From assembly GCF_000189635.1 (NCBI RefSeq), contig NW_002476013.1, positions 248,001 through 312,000 of the forward strand: a stretch of 64,000 bases of DNA, in the 5' to 3' direction. This document shows, piece by piece, positions 47,472-60,591 of the stretch (its first letter is position 1; each line of letters opens with the position of its first letter). The translations under genes and the position numbers were made by a program. The notes under the pieces were generated by a model. The model saw nothing but the letters and a program-made list of their open reading frames with translations. It did no database searches and had not been told where the DNA came from. The DNA is from Tetrahymena thermophila SB210. Its lineage: Eukaryota > Ciliophora > Oligohymenophorea > Hymenostomatida > Tetrahymenidae.

Positions 47472-49983
47472 ATGTACATATCTTCCATTTTTGAAAATTT
47501 AGATCAAAATAATGAGAAATATATAGGCATTAAAAAAATTCTCAACTAAATTACTGAATATGAAGAGCAAGAAATATTACCTATTTTAATGGAAATCAAT
47601 CCAAATGTTAATTATGATCGCATAAGTGAAGCTGAGTTTATTTAACTCTATTTGCGTCTCAATTTAATTCCAGAAAATTTTGAAAAAAACTAGATCCCAT
47701 TTACATTTGCAGGAAATAAGCATATTGCTGTATGCTACAAAAGCTTTCCTGAAAGCAGAGATATTTTAGACAACTAAGATGAATTGGATATTATGAAGTA
47801 AATCAATTAAATAAACAATTATAAAACAAATTAATAAATTTTTTATATTAAATTAAAGATAATTAAGTGATTTAGGATATGGCTTAGATGCAGCTAAAAA
47901 TTATAGACTTATGCTTATGAAAAATGCCAATCAGAGTTGGCGTAAAGTAAGTTCAGATCTTTGGCAATGGGTTTAACAATTAAAAGATGAATCATCTATT
48001 TAGTATTAAAATAGTTAACCTAAGCAAAATTAATAAAATGTAGTAGAGTTAAATAATATCTTAGAGTAAATTTAAAAAACTGATTAAGGCATAAACTTAA
48101 ACATAAAGTAATTTTACCACCACAGACTATACGACTTTAATAATAAATAGAGATAATAATGTCTAAAGATATTTAAATGGGCTAACCTTCCTCTTGCTAG
48201 TTAATCTGATCAAGGAACTTAAGCATTTTTCCAACAAATTAAGTAATTTGACGAAACCAACTAGCACATAAGGTAAATCTATCTAAGTTTTTGAATTTCT
48301 TTTAAGTATTATATAAAAGAATTAAATATATAACTCGAGAGTATTGCTTATCAACAAAGAAATATTTTATGAGTTATTATGAACTAACGAAATGAATTAT
48401 CAAGGAAAATAGAATTATATAAAAAATAATTCAATTTTTAGTCTTGTTTTTAAATCTAAATAAATAATATGATAAAAGAATTATGATATGACGAGATAAA
48501 ATTTAAATTAAGACATATCAAAGTTGAGAATGACATATTAATTAATAGATTAAATAATTGATGACATAATTTTATAAATATTCTTTATTATAATTTATTT
48601 TTTATATTTTATTAAAAGAGCTGCAACAATTGCTTCTTTTCATTTTGAATTTGATAGAGCTCTTGATAGCTTAAATAGTGCTTTAGAAGATGATCCTTAA
48701 TTGAGAATGATGAAGAGTGTATTATTAATTTTAAAAAATATATAAATTAGCATTTAAGGAGATTAATATGTGAAGAATAGACTTGAAAGTATTTATCCTT
48801 CTAACTCTAGAGATTATACAGAGTAAGATATGTCATAAGAAGATATTAAGAATGCAAAAAATACTAATTTTAAGAATTAAGAGATTTAATCTGAGTTTAA
48901 AAATATAATTAACAATGATCTGAGATATACAATTGTATAAAACGAATTAAACTTTATTTCAAATCTTCTCAAAGACATCAAATTTAATAATCCCTACTTG
49001 ACTGTAAATTAAATATTTGTTTATTATAAAAATTATTTTTATTATTTATTAATTAATTAGGCTCTGGCTAGATTCTTAAATAACGATGATCCTTAGGAAA
49101 GAGTAAAGGAAATCATTTAATAGGATGGCATCGAAATATTTGACAAGATTGCATTTGCTTTAAGATTTTTAGACGATGATAATATAATTACTTATTTTAC
49201 AAATTTAGTTTAAAAAGCAGAATAGGAAGGTATTCTTGAATGCTTAATATTAGTTGGTAAAGATTAAAAAGCCATAGATATCATCTAAGCTTTCATAGAT
49301 AATACAAGAGATATTTAGACAGCCGGTCTACTCTCTGCACATTTGAATTTACATAAATATGAGCCTTCAGAAACTCTCTAAAATTGGTTTAAAAATTATA
49401 AAGCCCTTTTAAATAACATGAATTTGTTTGAAAAGCGTATTACTCTTGATAAAGAATTTAAAAATTTAAAATAACTCCTATGCAAGACTGATTCAGAATA
49501 AAATAAATCTTCCTTTAAGGGATCAAAGATATTTTTAGAGTGTAAGCAATGCAATAACTGTCTAGACAATAAAACATAATTAGATAATATTATAAGAAGA
49601 AGAAGCATAAGAGGTTATGCTGCCTTGTTACAAGTTTTAAAGCCTATGATAGGTGTTTGTCCTTCTTGCTGTGTTGTAATAAATTATTTTTTATTGAAAC
49701 AAAATATTTAATTATAATTATAAAATAAATAAATTAGATGCTGCCTGTTTGCTGCGTTTGTTTATTGTCTTGTGAACTTGTAAACCCTTACATATAATTT
49801 AACAGAAACAGATAACAATAAAATTAAATGGGAGGTTAGATTGAAAATCTTAACTTAGAAGAAGGAATTGTGTGGTGTTAGTCATGCAATCACGGAGGCC
49901 ATTATAAACACATAATTGAATGGTTTTAAGATTTTGATGTTTGTCCAGTGAGCGATTGCAGCTGCAAATGTTCAGTGATTTGA
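47472..49983 (+). CDS. MIOS-like protein (GATOR2/SEACAT type) without N-terminal propeller
   Basis: Exons 47472-47797, 47859-48272, 48619-49003, 49061-49675 and 49738-49983 give 661 aa with closed phases. The C-terminus has the paired zinc-finger/RING-like domain of MIOS: CPSCC ... VCCVC at the exon 4/5 junction, then WCQSCNHGGHYKHIIEWF and CPVSDCSCKC at the end. The middle is alpha-solenoid-like, with WRKVSSDLWQWVQQL resembling the MIOS region before the solenoid and LNSALEDDP-like helices. MIOS is a GATOR2 subunit that regulates TORC1 in response to amino acids, acting at the lysosome or vacuole. In animals and yeast (Sea4) an N-terminal WD40 beta-propeller precedes this; none is encoded in the 800 bp upstream. 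Either this is a shortened version or further 5' exons were missed. Confidence 0.85.
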
Positions 49984-51002
49984 TAAAAACGAATTAATTT
50001 TAATTATATTAAATAAATGGTTATTAATATTTGAAAATGTAAATAAAATTATCACAAAAATTTTATATATTTCAAACAAATATTTTATCATAAAAACCTA
50101 TTCAACTTTTAATATTCTTTTAAATATTAAGTAAGTATATTTCCTTTCAGTCAAATATTAAGTTAAGCTTAAGTGATAATTAAAGTAGAAAATAATATTT
50201 TTAAAATTTTAATAAAATCTATTTTTGAAAATTTGGTGAATTTATTTCATTAACTAAATAAGTTAAATTAAAATTAATTTTAATTGATATTTTTACCTTT
50301 CGATTATTTATATTTAAAATTTATAAAAAATCATTCAATTCATTTTTAATTTAGGAAAATTTAAAAAAATCTAAATTAATAATTGAAATAAATATAATTT
50401 GAATTTTATTTATTGAAATTATTTCAATATAAATTCAACATTTATTTTAAAATCATTCGAAATTTATGTTTTTTTATAAAAATATTTTAATTGCTTATTT
50501 TTTTAATCCTTATTAGATTATTAAAAAGGCAAAATAAAGAAAATTTCATTCAGATCTTTTCGCTTTTGCTGAAGTAAAACAAAATTATAAATACGATTTT
50601 TTAAGTAATATCTTATTATTATGACAGATCAGTAGATTTAACACTCAGATTTTTAAATTGATGTGAAAATTAATTGCTTGCTTTATTTTTTGCTTTGAAA
50701 ATATCAGAGCAAATAGTGATATTTAATTTGTAAATTGCTTGATTTTTCTGAGGCTTATCATCATCGTTGAAATCAAAAATTTAAATCGATAAATTGAAAA
50801 ATTATTAAATTATTGATTTTTTACTAGGTTTAAAATATATATAGATTGATTGATTGATACAAAGAGAGAGGGTTAGTCATTTTTCTAAGTTTTTAAAATC
50901 AAAAAGAGACAGACTATTAATAAAATATTTCACAAAAAACCAAAATTAGGTTCGCAATAAAATAATAATTTTATAAGGAAGTTAGTTGGAGCTCTAGTTG
51001 AA
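49984..51002. other. Intergenic, no gene seen
   Basis: AT-rich spacer with a TGAT simple repeat near 50845. No supported feature. Confidence 0.5.
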
Positions 51003-53983
51003 ATGAATATTATTGATCAATTCACTAATGCATGGAAAGTTTTTTGCAGACCTCCCAGGCAAACATATTCTGTTTTTGATTTAGGTAAGAGCTTTAAAAT
51101 AAATAAAAAATGAAATTAAAGAAGCTAATAAATAAACACTTATTTTTAGATAAATAACACAAATTTTAAATGCAACATCATGTTTTAATTTATAGCTTCA
51201 TATTTAAAATTATTATAATAGGCCCACCTTTGTTTCAAACTAAGCTTTACAAATGCAAAAGACATGAATTTAAAGTTAAAAATAGCAGAGGACATACTCT
51301 TGAATGCTCTTTCTATGAACCAGTTGGAATATAAAATCCTGAGTGTATTATTTACTTACACTGCTTTAATGGATCTAGAATAGAAAGTATAAAATTTGCG
51401 GAGCCATCAATTTCTCGTGGATGTGCTTTTTGTTGTTTCGATTTTAGCGGGAGTGGATTATCAGAAGGTGAATATGTCTCTTTGGGATACTATGAACAAG
51501 ACGATGTGTAAGTAGTTGTGAATCATTTAAGAAGCTAATTTAATGTAAAATCTATTGCTTTATGGGGTAGATCTATGGGAGCAGTTACAGCTCTGCTTTA
51601 TACATAAAAGTAAGATTTTCAATTTTATTTACTAAATAAAATAACTTCAATTTCTTTTTAAGCATTCAAATTTAAGAAAATAATTGTATTTCTAAATTAA
51701 ATCTTAGCAAAGTTTAATCTCCAATAAAATGATTTTTTTTATATTTATTTCAAGCATAATTTATTGAGTAAGCCGTTTTAAATATAATATGTAACAATAG
51801 AAAATAACAAAACTGAACATTTATTATTTATATTATCAATATTTTAATTAAATAAAATTTATAAATGAAATAGATATCCTACAGAGGTTTAAGCATTAGC
51901 AATAGATAGTGCTTTTGTAAGTATGTGGGATGCAGGTGTTGAAATAGCTGATAAAAAAGTCAGCTTACCAACTTTTATAATTAAGGGATTGCTTGAGTAT
52001 GTAAGGAGATAAATTAAATAAAATGCTGGTTATGATATGGAAGACGTTAATACAATCAAAGATATTTAAAAGTGCCTTATGCCTGTGCTTTTTATAGTTT
52101 CAAAAGAGGATAAATTAGTTTCTTTTGAAAATTCTTAAAAGCTGTTTGAGAAGTATCCAGCAAATGCAAAGAAAAATATTCTATATGTTAAGGGTGACCA
52201 TAATGAATGCAGAAGCTGGGAAGATGTGTTAAAAATCGCTGATTTTTTGTCAGGATCAATCAAAACCGAAAGTAAAAGCGACATCCCTCAAAACAAAGAG
52301 AATTTCCACTTAATCTAAGCTGAATAAAGTAACTATAACACTCCTAATAATAGAGAAGAATAGAAACAATAAAATGTGATAAAATTAATTCATTATCAGT
52401 AGTAGTAAGCTAATGCGAAATAAAGTGATCAATCTCCTCCAAATAATATCTAATTGCATAATTCAAGTAATCAAAGATCACCAAGCGGTAGTATTAGCTC
52501 TGAAAGCCCTGCTAATTAATTATATAGGATGCCTTAAAGCCATACACATTCATATCACACATCACAAATAGTTTAATAAAACTAAACAATCACTCATCAT
52601 TACATCCTTCACAACTAATAAAACCCTCAACCACATCATCATTCATAGCACCAAAGTTTAAGCAGACCAACATCTTAACTCTCTAACTAAAAAGAACATT
52701 TCAATTTTAGCAATAGTTAATAATCTGTATAAGCCAAAAAACCTCTTCACTAACACTCTACAAGCAATATTACTGCTGACCATTATAAATAGCTAGGCAC
52801 TGTTGGAGCAGTAAGTGAAGAAAAAAATCAACCAATTATTGATTAAAATGATATAGATAACAACCCACTTGTTTAACAACTTCTCAAAGATTTAATATAA
52901 AAGAATTATGCCAGCGATTTTAAAGCTCCTAACGAAATATCATAGCTCCCCTATTAAAATTCACCATTAAATTAAGCATAACAATTTTAGCAATAACCAG
53001 ATCAAAAAAATGTAAACTTTACATAAAAAATGAACGAGCTTGAGTATAAGCAATAGTTTGTTTTAAACAAAGGTATTTAAAATTTGCAAAGTTAATTGCA
53101 AGTTTAGTAAAGTTTAACAAGTAGTTAAATAAACCTTAACTCTAATTCTTAGATTAATTCAAATTAAATTTCCAATTAAACGCAAAACTTTATGAGCATA
53201 CCCCTTCCAGATCCCTAGCAAAACATAGGCAGTAGGAAAAGCAGTGTTGTTTCACCAACAAATATGGATATGAAAACCTCAAATATTCCTGATGAAATGC
53301 ATGAAATTGATTTCCCAAAAGCAAAAGATTTTAGAACAAAATAAAAAATCAACAATTATACTTTCTAGCTGCATCCTCCTATGAATACATTTTCCAGCTC
53401 AACAGTAGCAACAACAAAAGATTATAATATCTAACAAAGCACACCTTAAAATGAATCGACTTAAAGAAAGTAGTCTATTTTGCTTGAAAATAATTACAGT
53501 AATTAAATACTTTAGCTTTCACAGATTAATCCAGCATAGTAATATGTTCCAAAATTAAATCACAATTCAGCCTTTTCCACTTTAAATAATTCACCTTAAT
53601 TCTTTAACGATAAAACTTCAGTATCCCCAAGAAAATAATTACAGAACTTACCAACAACAAACAAAAACTTGTCATAAATATAAGGAGAAGATTCTATAAA
53701 TGTACCAAACTAAAATACATATCCACAAAATAACTTCATTAGTACTCAACCTTAACAGCAATTCTTAGTTTAATAATAATAGTCGCAATAATTATAGTAA
53801 CAGCAACAGCAGTTGCAACTTAATTAAGGAAATAATCTGTTATAGAATCCACATTAGAAAAAATGGAGCCAAAATAATGAAAATTCCATTTAAAAAGCTA
53901 ATGTTTAGAACACACAAGAAGAAGAAGATTTCCATAATTTACCACAAAGCACTTTGACTATTAATCTGAAGTAATACTTCTGA
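51003..53983 (+). CDS. Alpha/beta hydrolase (serine hydrolase) with long Q-rich tail, 859 aa
   Basis: Three exons: 51003-51084, 51222-51609, 51874-53983. Residues 25-285 are an alpha/beta-hydrolase of the ABHD17/serine-aminopeptidase-like type. IIYLHCFNGSR carries the oxyanion turn, FDFSGSGLSEG follows, and the nucleophile elbow WGRSMGA holds Ser145. Asp236 in VSKEDKLVS and His266 in KGDHNEC complete the triad. A Cys-rich start (FCRPPRQ, then YKCKRHEF) could be membrane-associated. Residues 285-859 form a disordered tail dominated by Gln, Asn, Ser and Pro with SP/SPR motifs and a near-continuous Gln run around 53765-53815, which could be a phosphorylation or assembly platform. Substrate unknown; protein depalmitoylation or lipase activity is possible by family. 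Confidence 0.9.
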
Positions 53984-54532
53984 AATTTTTGATTGATTGA
54001 TTCATTAATCTGAAGATTCTATTATAAATAATTAGCAATTAATTGTTAAATGTTGCTACAAAATTGTTAGTTACATTAGAAACATTAACCTTAGTTTAAT
54101 AGGTTACTGAAGGAATAGATTAAAATATATATAAAAAACCATACTTACCTACCTAAATACATACATACATACAATATTTAAGCTTCCATTTACTACCATA
54201 TAATAAAGCAAGCATATAATCAATCCACTTAAAATCATAGACTAAAAAAAAATATAAAATTTTCCTGTACTTTTATTTTCTTTAGAAATCTTCAGTTTTT
54301 GCTTTATATTAAAAATCTTGAGTTTCAATTTGTATTTTCTTCCTAATTTTCAAATTTGAAATTTAGATGAATTCTTTATCTAGTTTTTTATTAATTGAAT
54401 TACTCTATTAACATAAATCTATGTTAAAAATTACTAAGGAAATTATTTTATTAAACCTATCATCTTTTGCTCAATCAATCAAATACCATTCATTCTTTTC
54501 ATCTAATTTTTTTATTGTTTATATATATATAG
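53984..54532. other. Intergenic, may hide a 5' exon
   Basis: AT-rich, with TTGA and CATA simple repeats (near 53992 and 54160). A short first exon of the following gene may lie here, but I cannot place it. Confidence 0.45.
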
Positions 54533-57452
54533 ATAAAAGAAGAGACAGTCAATTGATTACTCTGTGAGTGTTAATTTGCCTTAAACTGAAAGGTAAAATA
54601 CTTCTGATGCTGAATAGAGAAAATAGCAATTTGATATCTAGTAAAGAAAATCAACACTTGATAACTTATTGTAAAAGCCTTTAGGTAACCAGTAGAAAAC
54701 CATATCTTCAAACAATATAATTGACGTGCCAAGTGAATTAGAAGGTAGTATGATGCTAAATTCAGGTATGAGAGCTGAATAAAGGAGTACTGTATCTAAT
54801 AATATAAAATAAAAATGCATGAATAATTCAACTCATCAATCAGCTTCTATAGTAAAAGTAAATCATTCTCAACATTAAGATTCTAGCTATGTGATTTAGA
54901 ATTTGTAGTAATCTTAGCAAGCCTTTTAAAATCTTTTCTCTTCTAATATTTAGCAGTAATAGATAAACATGTCATAGATTTAAAATTAAGATATTTAACA
55001 AGGATAAAATGATTAACAGTAAATGCAATAATTTTTTATGCAATAGCAATAGTTAAAACAGTAAATTCTTCCACTAATCCTTCAGTAGTAAGAAGAAATT
55101 AAGTAGTAGTAGCTAAAGTAGCAACAAGAAAAAATATAATAAGAAAGCTAAAAAAATCAATAGAATTAATAAGATGAGGCAAGCTTTGGTAAGTAAGGCA
55201 GAATTCCAGGATTGTCTTAAGAAAAATTCAGGAATGATAAATCAAACGAATAATAATCCAGATAGGGAAAATTTGTAGACAAATCTTAATTTGATAGGAA
55301 TAAGTCAAAAGAAATGAGCTAAGATTAAAAGCACAAAGAAAAATATAAAAACGAATTATAATAATTATAGAGAGCAGAAGAATAGATTACACAACTATAA
55401 TAAAATAATTATTTTATTAACGTAGGCAGCAAGCAATAATATCAAAATGAGTCAAAGCAATCTTCTTTCTAACAGTAAGAAACATTTTCATACTTATAAT
55501 AAGATCAAAATAAAACTGGTAGTAACAGCAACTCTTAGAATAATTCAATATTCCAACCTTCTACCAATACCACAAAGGATCAAAGATTTATACAAGATTT
55601 AAGCTCATAAATATTTTAGCAACCTCAAATTTCTGGTGCTGCAACTAACTCACCATTAAATAGATTTTAACCTTTTTCTAGTAAGAGTCATCAGTCTAAA
55701 AATAGCTCTCATGTTTTTAGATATAAATTAGACATTGAAAATATATTAAATAAAAACTAGTCATAAAAAAGTTAACTTAATAATTCATTTTTGAATTAAC
55801 AAAGCTTATCAAAAGAGAGAGATTCTAAAAACTAGCAAAATTACTCATCTAATCAACTCAACAATTATCATTAACAGTCTTTAGATTTCTAAAATTAAAA
55901 TTAACAAAAAGAAAAGCAGTAAAATGACAAAAAAGAATTAATTCGATATGACTCTTTAAATGATGAGCCTAATTCATAGAAAACTAGATTAAATACATCA
56001 TAAATTAGTCACGGTAACAACAGTATCAGCGCTTTAAATGGCAATTCTAGTTTTCAATAAACTACCCCAAATCAAAATTCTATTCCCTTCAGCTAACTGC
56101 CAAAAAGCAGCTAGAAAGTTATAGAATAGTAATAATAATTTATTTAATAGAAAATGTAGAATTAATAAAATAGATAAGGTTAATCTCCTTCTATGAATTA
56201 CAGTCGTGGCTTAAACTAAATTGCTACTCCTTCTAATTAAAAGCAAGGTAATTAAGTTAATAATTCTTCTGCTTCTTCTTTTAAGCAAAACGGTCATAAA
56301 AACCAGAATGACTCTCTAGAAATGAATAGATAGCAAATACAACAATCATAAATTCAAAACAGACTCACAAAAGAATAGAGTGAAACATTTAATTCAAAGT
56401 ATTAATAATATGTCAATGGATTGAGCTTAAACACTTATGGAAAAATCTTAACTCCAACTAATCTCTTTTCTAGCAAACAAGAAAGTAAACAGCAGCAAAA
56501 TAATAATTCTTAGCAATAGCTAACAAACCACCAAAATATTTAACAAATTTAGTTAAATTCAAATCTGACACATTCAGTATCTAACACTAAAATGTATGTA
56601 CCTAATCCATCAGATCACTCCAAACACAAAATTTTACAAAAATCTCTAAAAGATAAAAAACCTATTGAAGGCCAATCTTCTACAAAGGGAAGTTACTAGC
56701 AATAATTAGATTTTAACTAAAAAGCGACTAATCCTAATAGTGCAATTGTGCACTCTCTTTCATAGGAAGATTATGCTAAATTAAAAAAAAAATAGGATAT
56801 GATGAGTTACATCTAAAAAAATCGAAACATTGCTATGAATATAGATCCTTAACAAGGACAAAATGCTAACTCATAAACTGATGAATCTTTTAATAAGAAT
56901 CAGTTTTAAAATATCTAGAATCCAAATCATAAAAATAGATTTATCAATAACAATAATTTGGATAGCTAAGATTAGTTTAGCTCAAGATAAATAGAGCCTT
57001 TACAATCAAGCTAATCTCCTCTAAGCAGATAACTAGGAAAATACAGTGGTAATTAAAATTTCGATGGAAACATCTCTAAAAAAGCTTCCTAGGCATCTTC
57101 TTCAACAAATGCAGCAGGATTTTTTTAATATAAAAACAATAATAGTAGCAGTACACTGAATGCTATAGAGTAATATTAAAATAGTAAAATTAATAACCCA
57201 TCAAGTTTGAGCCCAAACTAACGTCTAGTAACATACTCAGCATCTTCAACAACCTCATAAAAATTTGCGTTCAAAAATAGAGTTAATTAAGCCACAAAAG
57301 TTGTCCAAATTCAACTTGGCGACAAAAGATAAGGAGATCAATGTAGCTTTGAAGGACACAATAGCTCAATTAACAACTCCAACATAATGTAATATTAACA
57401 ACCTAGTCGCTCTTCATAAAGTCCAAACCACAGACTGTTCTAAAAGCAGTGA
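54533..57452 (+). CDS. Gln/Asn-rich, prion-like low-complexity protein
   Basis: One long frame from an apparent splice acceptor (TATATATAG ending at 54532) to TGA at 57450-57452: 972 codons, of which 900 follow the first in-frame ATG at 54750. Most glutamines are TAA or TAG. Composition is dominated by Gln, Asn, Ser and Lys. Several stretches are almost pure Gln, one short coiled-coil-like region (QQEEIKQQQLKQQQEKIQQE) lies near residues 200-230, and SP motifs are frequent towards the end. No globular domain, membrane segment or catalytic motif is visible. Because the frame is already coding-like before the first ATG (KKRQSIDYS), a 5' exon is probably missing. Ciliate kinases often carry such tails, but no kinase domain is upstream; the preceding gene ends with its own TGA. 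Confidence 0.8.
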
Positions 57453-58229
57453 AAATTTTAAGAATATATTTTAATAAATTTAAATATTGACTTTAATATT
57501 AACAATTATATAAAATTGAATTATTCATTAGTTATTTTTATATACATAATCTTAGTTATTAATAATCAATACTCTAGAATTTAAGTTTCTATGTATGTTT
57601 CTATCCTATTTAAGTAATATTTACATTAAAAAAATTGTAAACATATCTTTAGCTAGTATCTTTATTTATGAGAAAATTATTGACCAAGAATAAATAAAAT
57701 TATCAAAAATTATTATTTTTAAAATAAAGTTTATCTGGGAGTAAAAAATTAAATAAATAAATTAGTAGTTAAGTAAGTAAATGAGTAAAATTTTTATATT
57801 ATTTGAAAATAATTTATACTTTTATCGTACTAAATAGATGAATAAAAATTTAAAAAGTTACTAAAATTTTTAAAAGTATAAATTAAAGAAAATTGTTAAT
57901 TTATTTTTTATCAAAGTAGTTTTTAATAACACAAAATCATATAATTTTTATTTTATTTTTATGTTGAGATAATAAATAGAGAAGAAAATTATTCAATAAA
58001 TACCATATAAAATTACCAAAAATAATTTTTTTGTAAATAATAAAATTGATAAAATTTAAAAAATATGATATTTTTTAAATTAATTTATAATATAATTGTT
58101 TGTTTAATATAAAATTAATTATTTTAATAACCAAATTTTTTTAAAAGTAAATATGCTGGTTATTTATTTATTTATTAATTGTTTAAAATTTTTTAATTTA
58201 TTATTAACTAGTAAGTAATAGATGCTTGG
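57453..58229. other. Intergenic, no feature seen
   Basis: AT-rich; no gene or RNA recognised. The start of the next gene could lie somewhat further left than the ATG chosen. Confidence 0.5.
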
Positions 58230-59110
58230 ATGTATTTCAAGATTCTAAATTATTTAAAGTTTCAGGTAAGTTTTTTAAAGTTCTTAACATACCATTTTAA
58301 AAGACTAGACCATTTTATGATAACAAAATAACTTTTTAACCTGAATTATCTATAAAAGTTTAAGGGTAAACACTTTTTTATCTAACTTTAGATACACTTA
58401 TATAAGAAGGTAATTATTTGTTACTATTTTGGTTATTTTGACTTTCTTAATCTTCTATTTATTTTAAACTTACAATTTCTTTTGTTTACTAATCTAAATT
58501 TTAAAGGGAAGCAGGCACTACTTTTGTTGATTCTTATAATTAGTTTCTATATTCTAGAAATTCTAATATGGCACTTACTATATCAACTACCATGTTAGCC
58601 GAAGTCATTATTATATTTATCAAGTTATTTTTATATATATAGGTTGATGTAAAGTCTGATAAAGCTTAGAAATATTACATGTAAACATCGAGAGTAGGTT
58701 TTGCAGAACAAATATCTTCAAGTGAACTTTTATAATTTGAAGATAAAATAAAAGCATTTATTGAGACCTATTTTTAAAAAATAGATATTTTGTAAAATAT
58801 TTAATAAAAGATGAATTTCGTTACCACTAAAGATGCTATTTTAAATAGAAAGCTTATTAACAATTTATATCTTTTTAGTTTAATTACTTTTTCAGAATCT
58901 ATTTCGTATTTTTACCATACTAATAAATATATATGCTATCCATTTGCTATTAGACCTAAATAAACAACAGATGCAGCATTTACAACTAACGTATAAAAAA
59001 TAGCATTTAAAAGATTTTCAGCGTTGAGTAAAAAATTAACTAAAGGATAGAGCTATCATTAAATAAAAAAATAAAAATTATCAAAGAGGTTTTTTAAAAT
59101 GAATAAATGA
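58230..59110 (+). CDS. Unrecognised protein, about 233 aa, four exons
   Basis: Exons 58230-58265, 58304-58409, 58512-58603 and 58643-59110 join in phase and end at TGA 59108-59110. Skipping the 39-base intron 58604-58642 is also open and would give 246 aa. Visible segments: ITFQPELSIKVQGQTLFYL, TLIQEAGTTFVDSYNQFLY, SNMALTISTTMLAEV, then a helical charged stretch (ELLQFEDKIKAFIETYFQK) and a very basic C-terminus (KKLTKGQSYHQIKKQK). No signal peptide or domain is recognised. The first exon is the weakest part of the model. It is convergent with the next gene, with only five bases between the stops. Confidence 0.6.
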
Positions 59111-59115
59111 ATTAA

Positions 59116-60591
59116 TCAGTGAATAAATATTTGTATAAATAAATATTACAATTAATATATTTTTATAAATAATTTAAATACCAAGTTTCTGCTCTTTATT
59201 TCCCATGGAATGAAAGGTTTATAATATATAGGATAATTTTCTTTTGACTACATAATATTGTATCCTGTAAAGTTGGAAACTTTATTATAGTCATCATCAC
59301 TTAGATTATACAGGTAAAGTTGATTTTCAGTTAACTAATTAATTATTAATAATTTTATTAAAATACTATTTTCTTATTTAGTTTTATTTAATATTAAAAG
59401 TAAGAATTTTTATAAATATTTTTATTTGTTTTTTCATAAATAAATATAAAAAATTTAAAATAAATAAATAAAGAAATAAATAAATAAAATTATTATTACA
59501 ACTAATTCTGTTTTAATGAAGTTTGTATCTTAGTCACATAATTATCTATCCCATATAAAAAGGAGATATTCATCAGCATACCTTGTTTCTATTATTAAAT
59601 TAAAAAATATATGATCTCACTATGTAGAGTATAATGTGGCTTAATTTATCAGAACAAAAAAATATATTTTTAATAAAAAATTAAAAAGAATTACAATTGT
59701 AAACATTAAAAACGCAAGGGCCTTTGCCAGAAGTTGAGACAACTTGAGAAACAGGCAATTAATTTGCAGTTGTTCCTTATTAATCAAAATAAAAATGCAG
59801 ATTATCATTCACTTATATGTGACCCCATGTAGAATCGTATTAAGTTGATGCTGTCGTTGTAAAGTGAAATTAATAAATTGGGCAGGGATCAGTCTATGAG
59901 ACACAAATCACTGATGTAGGAATTGAAGGATTGCCACACATTTTTTAGTTTTATAAGCAAGTTCCTGTTTAATTTGCAGCTATCCTATAAAATTAATTTG
60001 CATTTTTAGCCCTTTATCCACACAGAGCTAGATTTTTACCTTAAAGATCCACTAATTTGATAAGTAATGAATACATTTTTAAGAAATGCTTGTTATTAAA
60101 TAAATATTTAATACTTGCTATGCTTTGGAATGTTCTTTAACTGATAGGAAAAAGACCAGTACATCCAAGTTAAGTTGATATGTTGCATGAATTTTTATAC
60201 ATAATATTTTCAATATCTAAGTTTGAAGATTTAGAGCAGTCACATCCTGTATAAGTTCCATTCCAGTTTATATTTAACAGACTTGATTCATTTATATCAC
60301 ATTACCCTGTTGTAGATAATCTGAAATTAATAAAATAAGGCTATCTTAAATTATCTGCTATTGTAACATATTAATCTACTTTATCTGAGGTCTTTTAAAA
60401 TGTGATATAACTTTTATTTTAAGTAGAATTAAAATAAACTTCTTAACGCTAAAATATAATGAAAATAAATACCTAAACACCAAAGAAACTACAGCAAAGA
60501 CTGTAGAAAAAAATAGTATTGCTAGCTCAAGATTCCTTTTAACTTTTGGAGTTAGGAATTATTTAACCTTCTATTTAATATCGGAGATCAT
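59116..60591 (-). CDS. Cysteine-rich type II-like membrane protein, 386 aa
   Basis: Exons in transcript order: 60493-60591, 59695-60448, 59500-59588, 59116-59334; phases close. After a basic start (KVKQFLTPKVKRN) comes one hydrophobic segment, residues 24-33 and a little beyond, then an ectodomain with about 15 cysteines: INWNGTYTGCDCSKS, NISTQLGCTGLFPIS, LALCGQRAKNANQFYRI, GTCLQNQKMCGNPSIP, VICVSQTDPCPIYQF, GPCVFNVYNC. The Trp-Asn-Gly-Thr-Tyr plus GCDC and CG-plus-Arg-Ala-Lys patterns recur in ciliate membrane-protein families of unknown function, from memory. NxS/T sites support an extracellular location. The C-terminal 15 residues are AT-driven, so the natural end is not certain. The intron 1 donor GTAGTT is chosen because it keeps phase. 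Confidence 0.78.

Noticed and set aside
49396..49608. Minus-strand 70-aa ORF
   Set aside because: Antisense to exon 4 of the MIOS-like gene.
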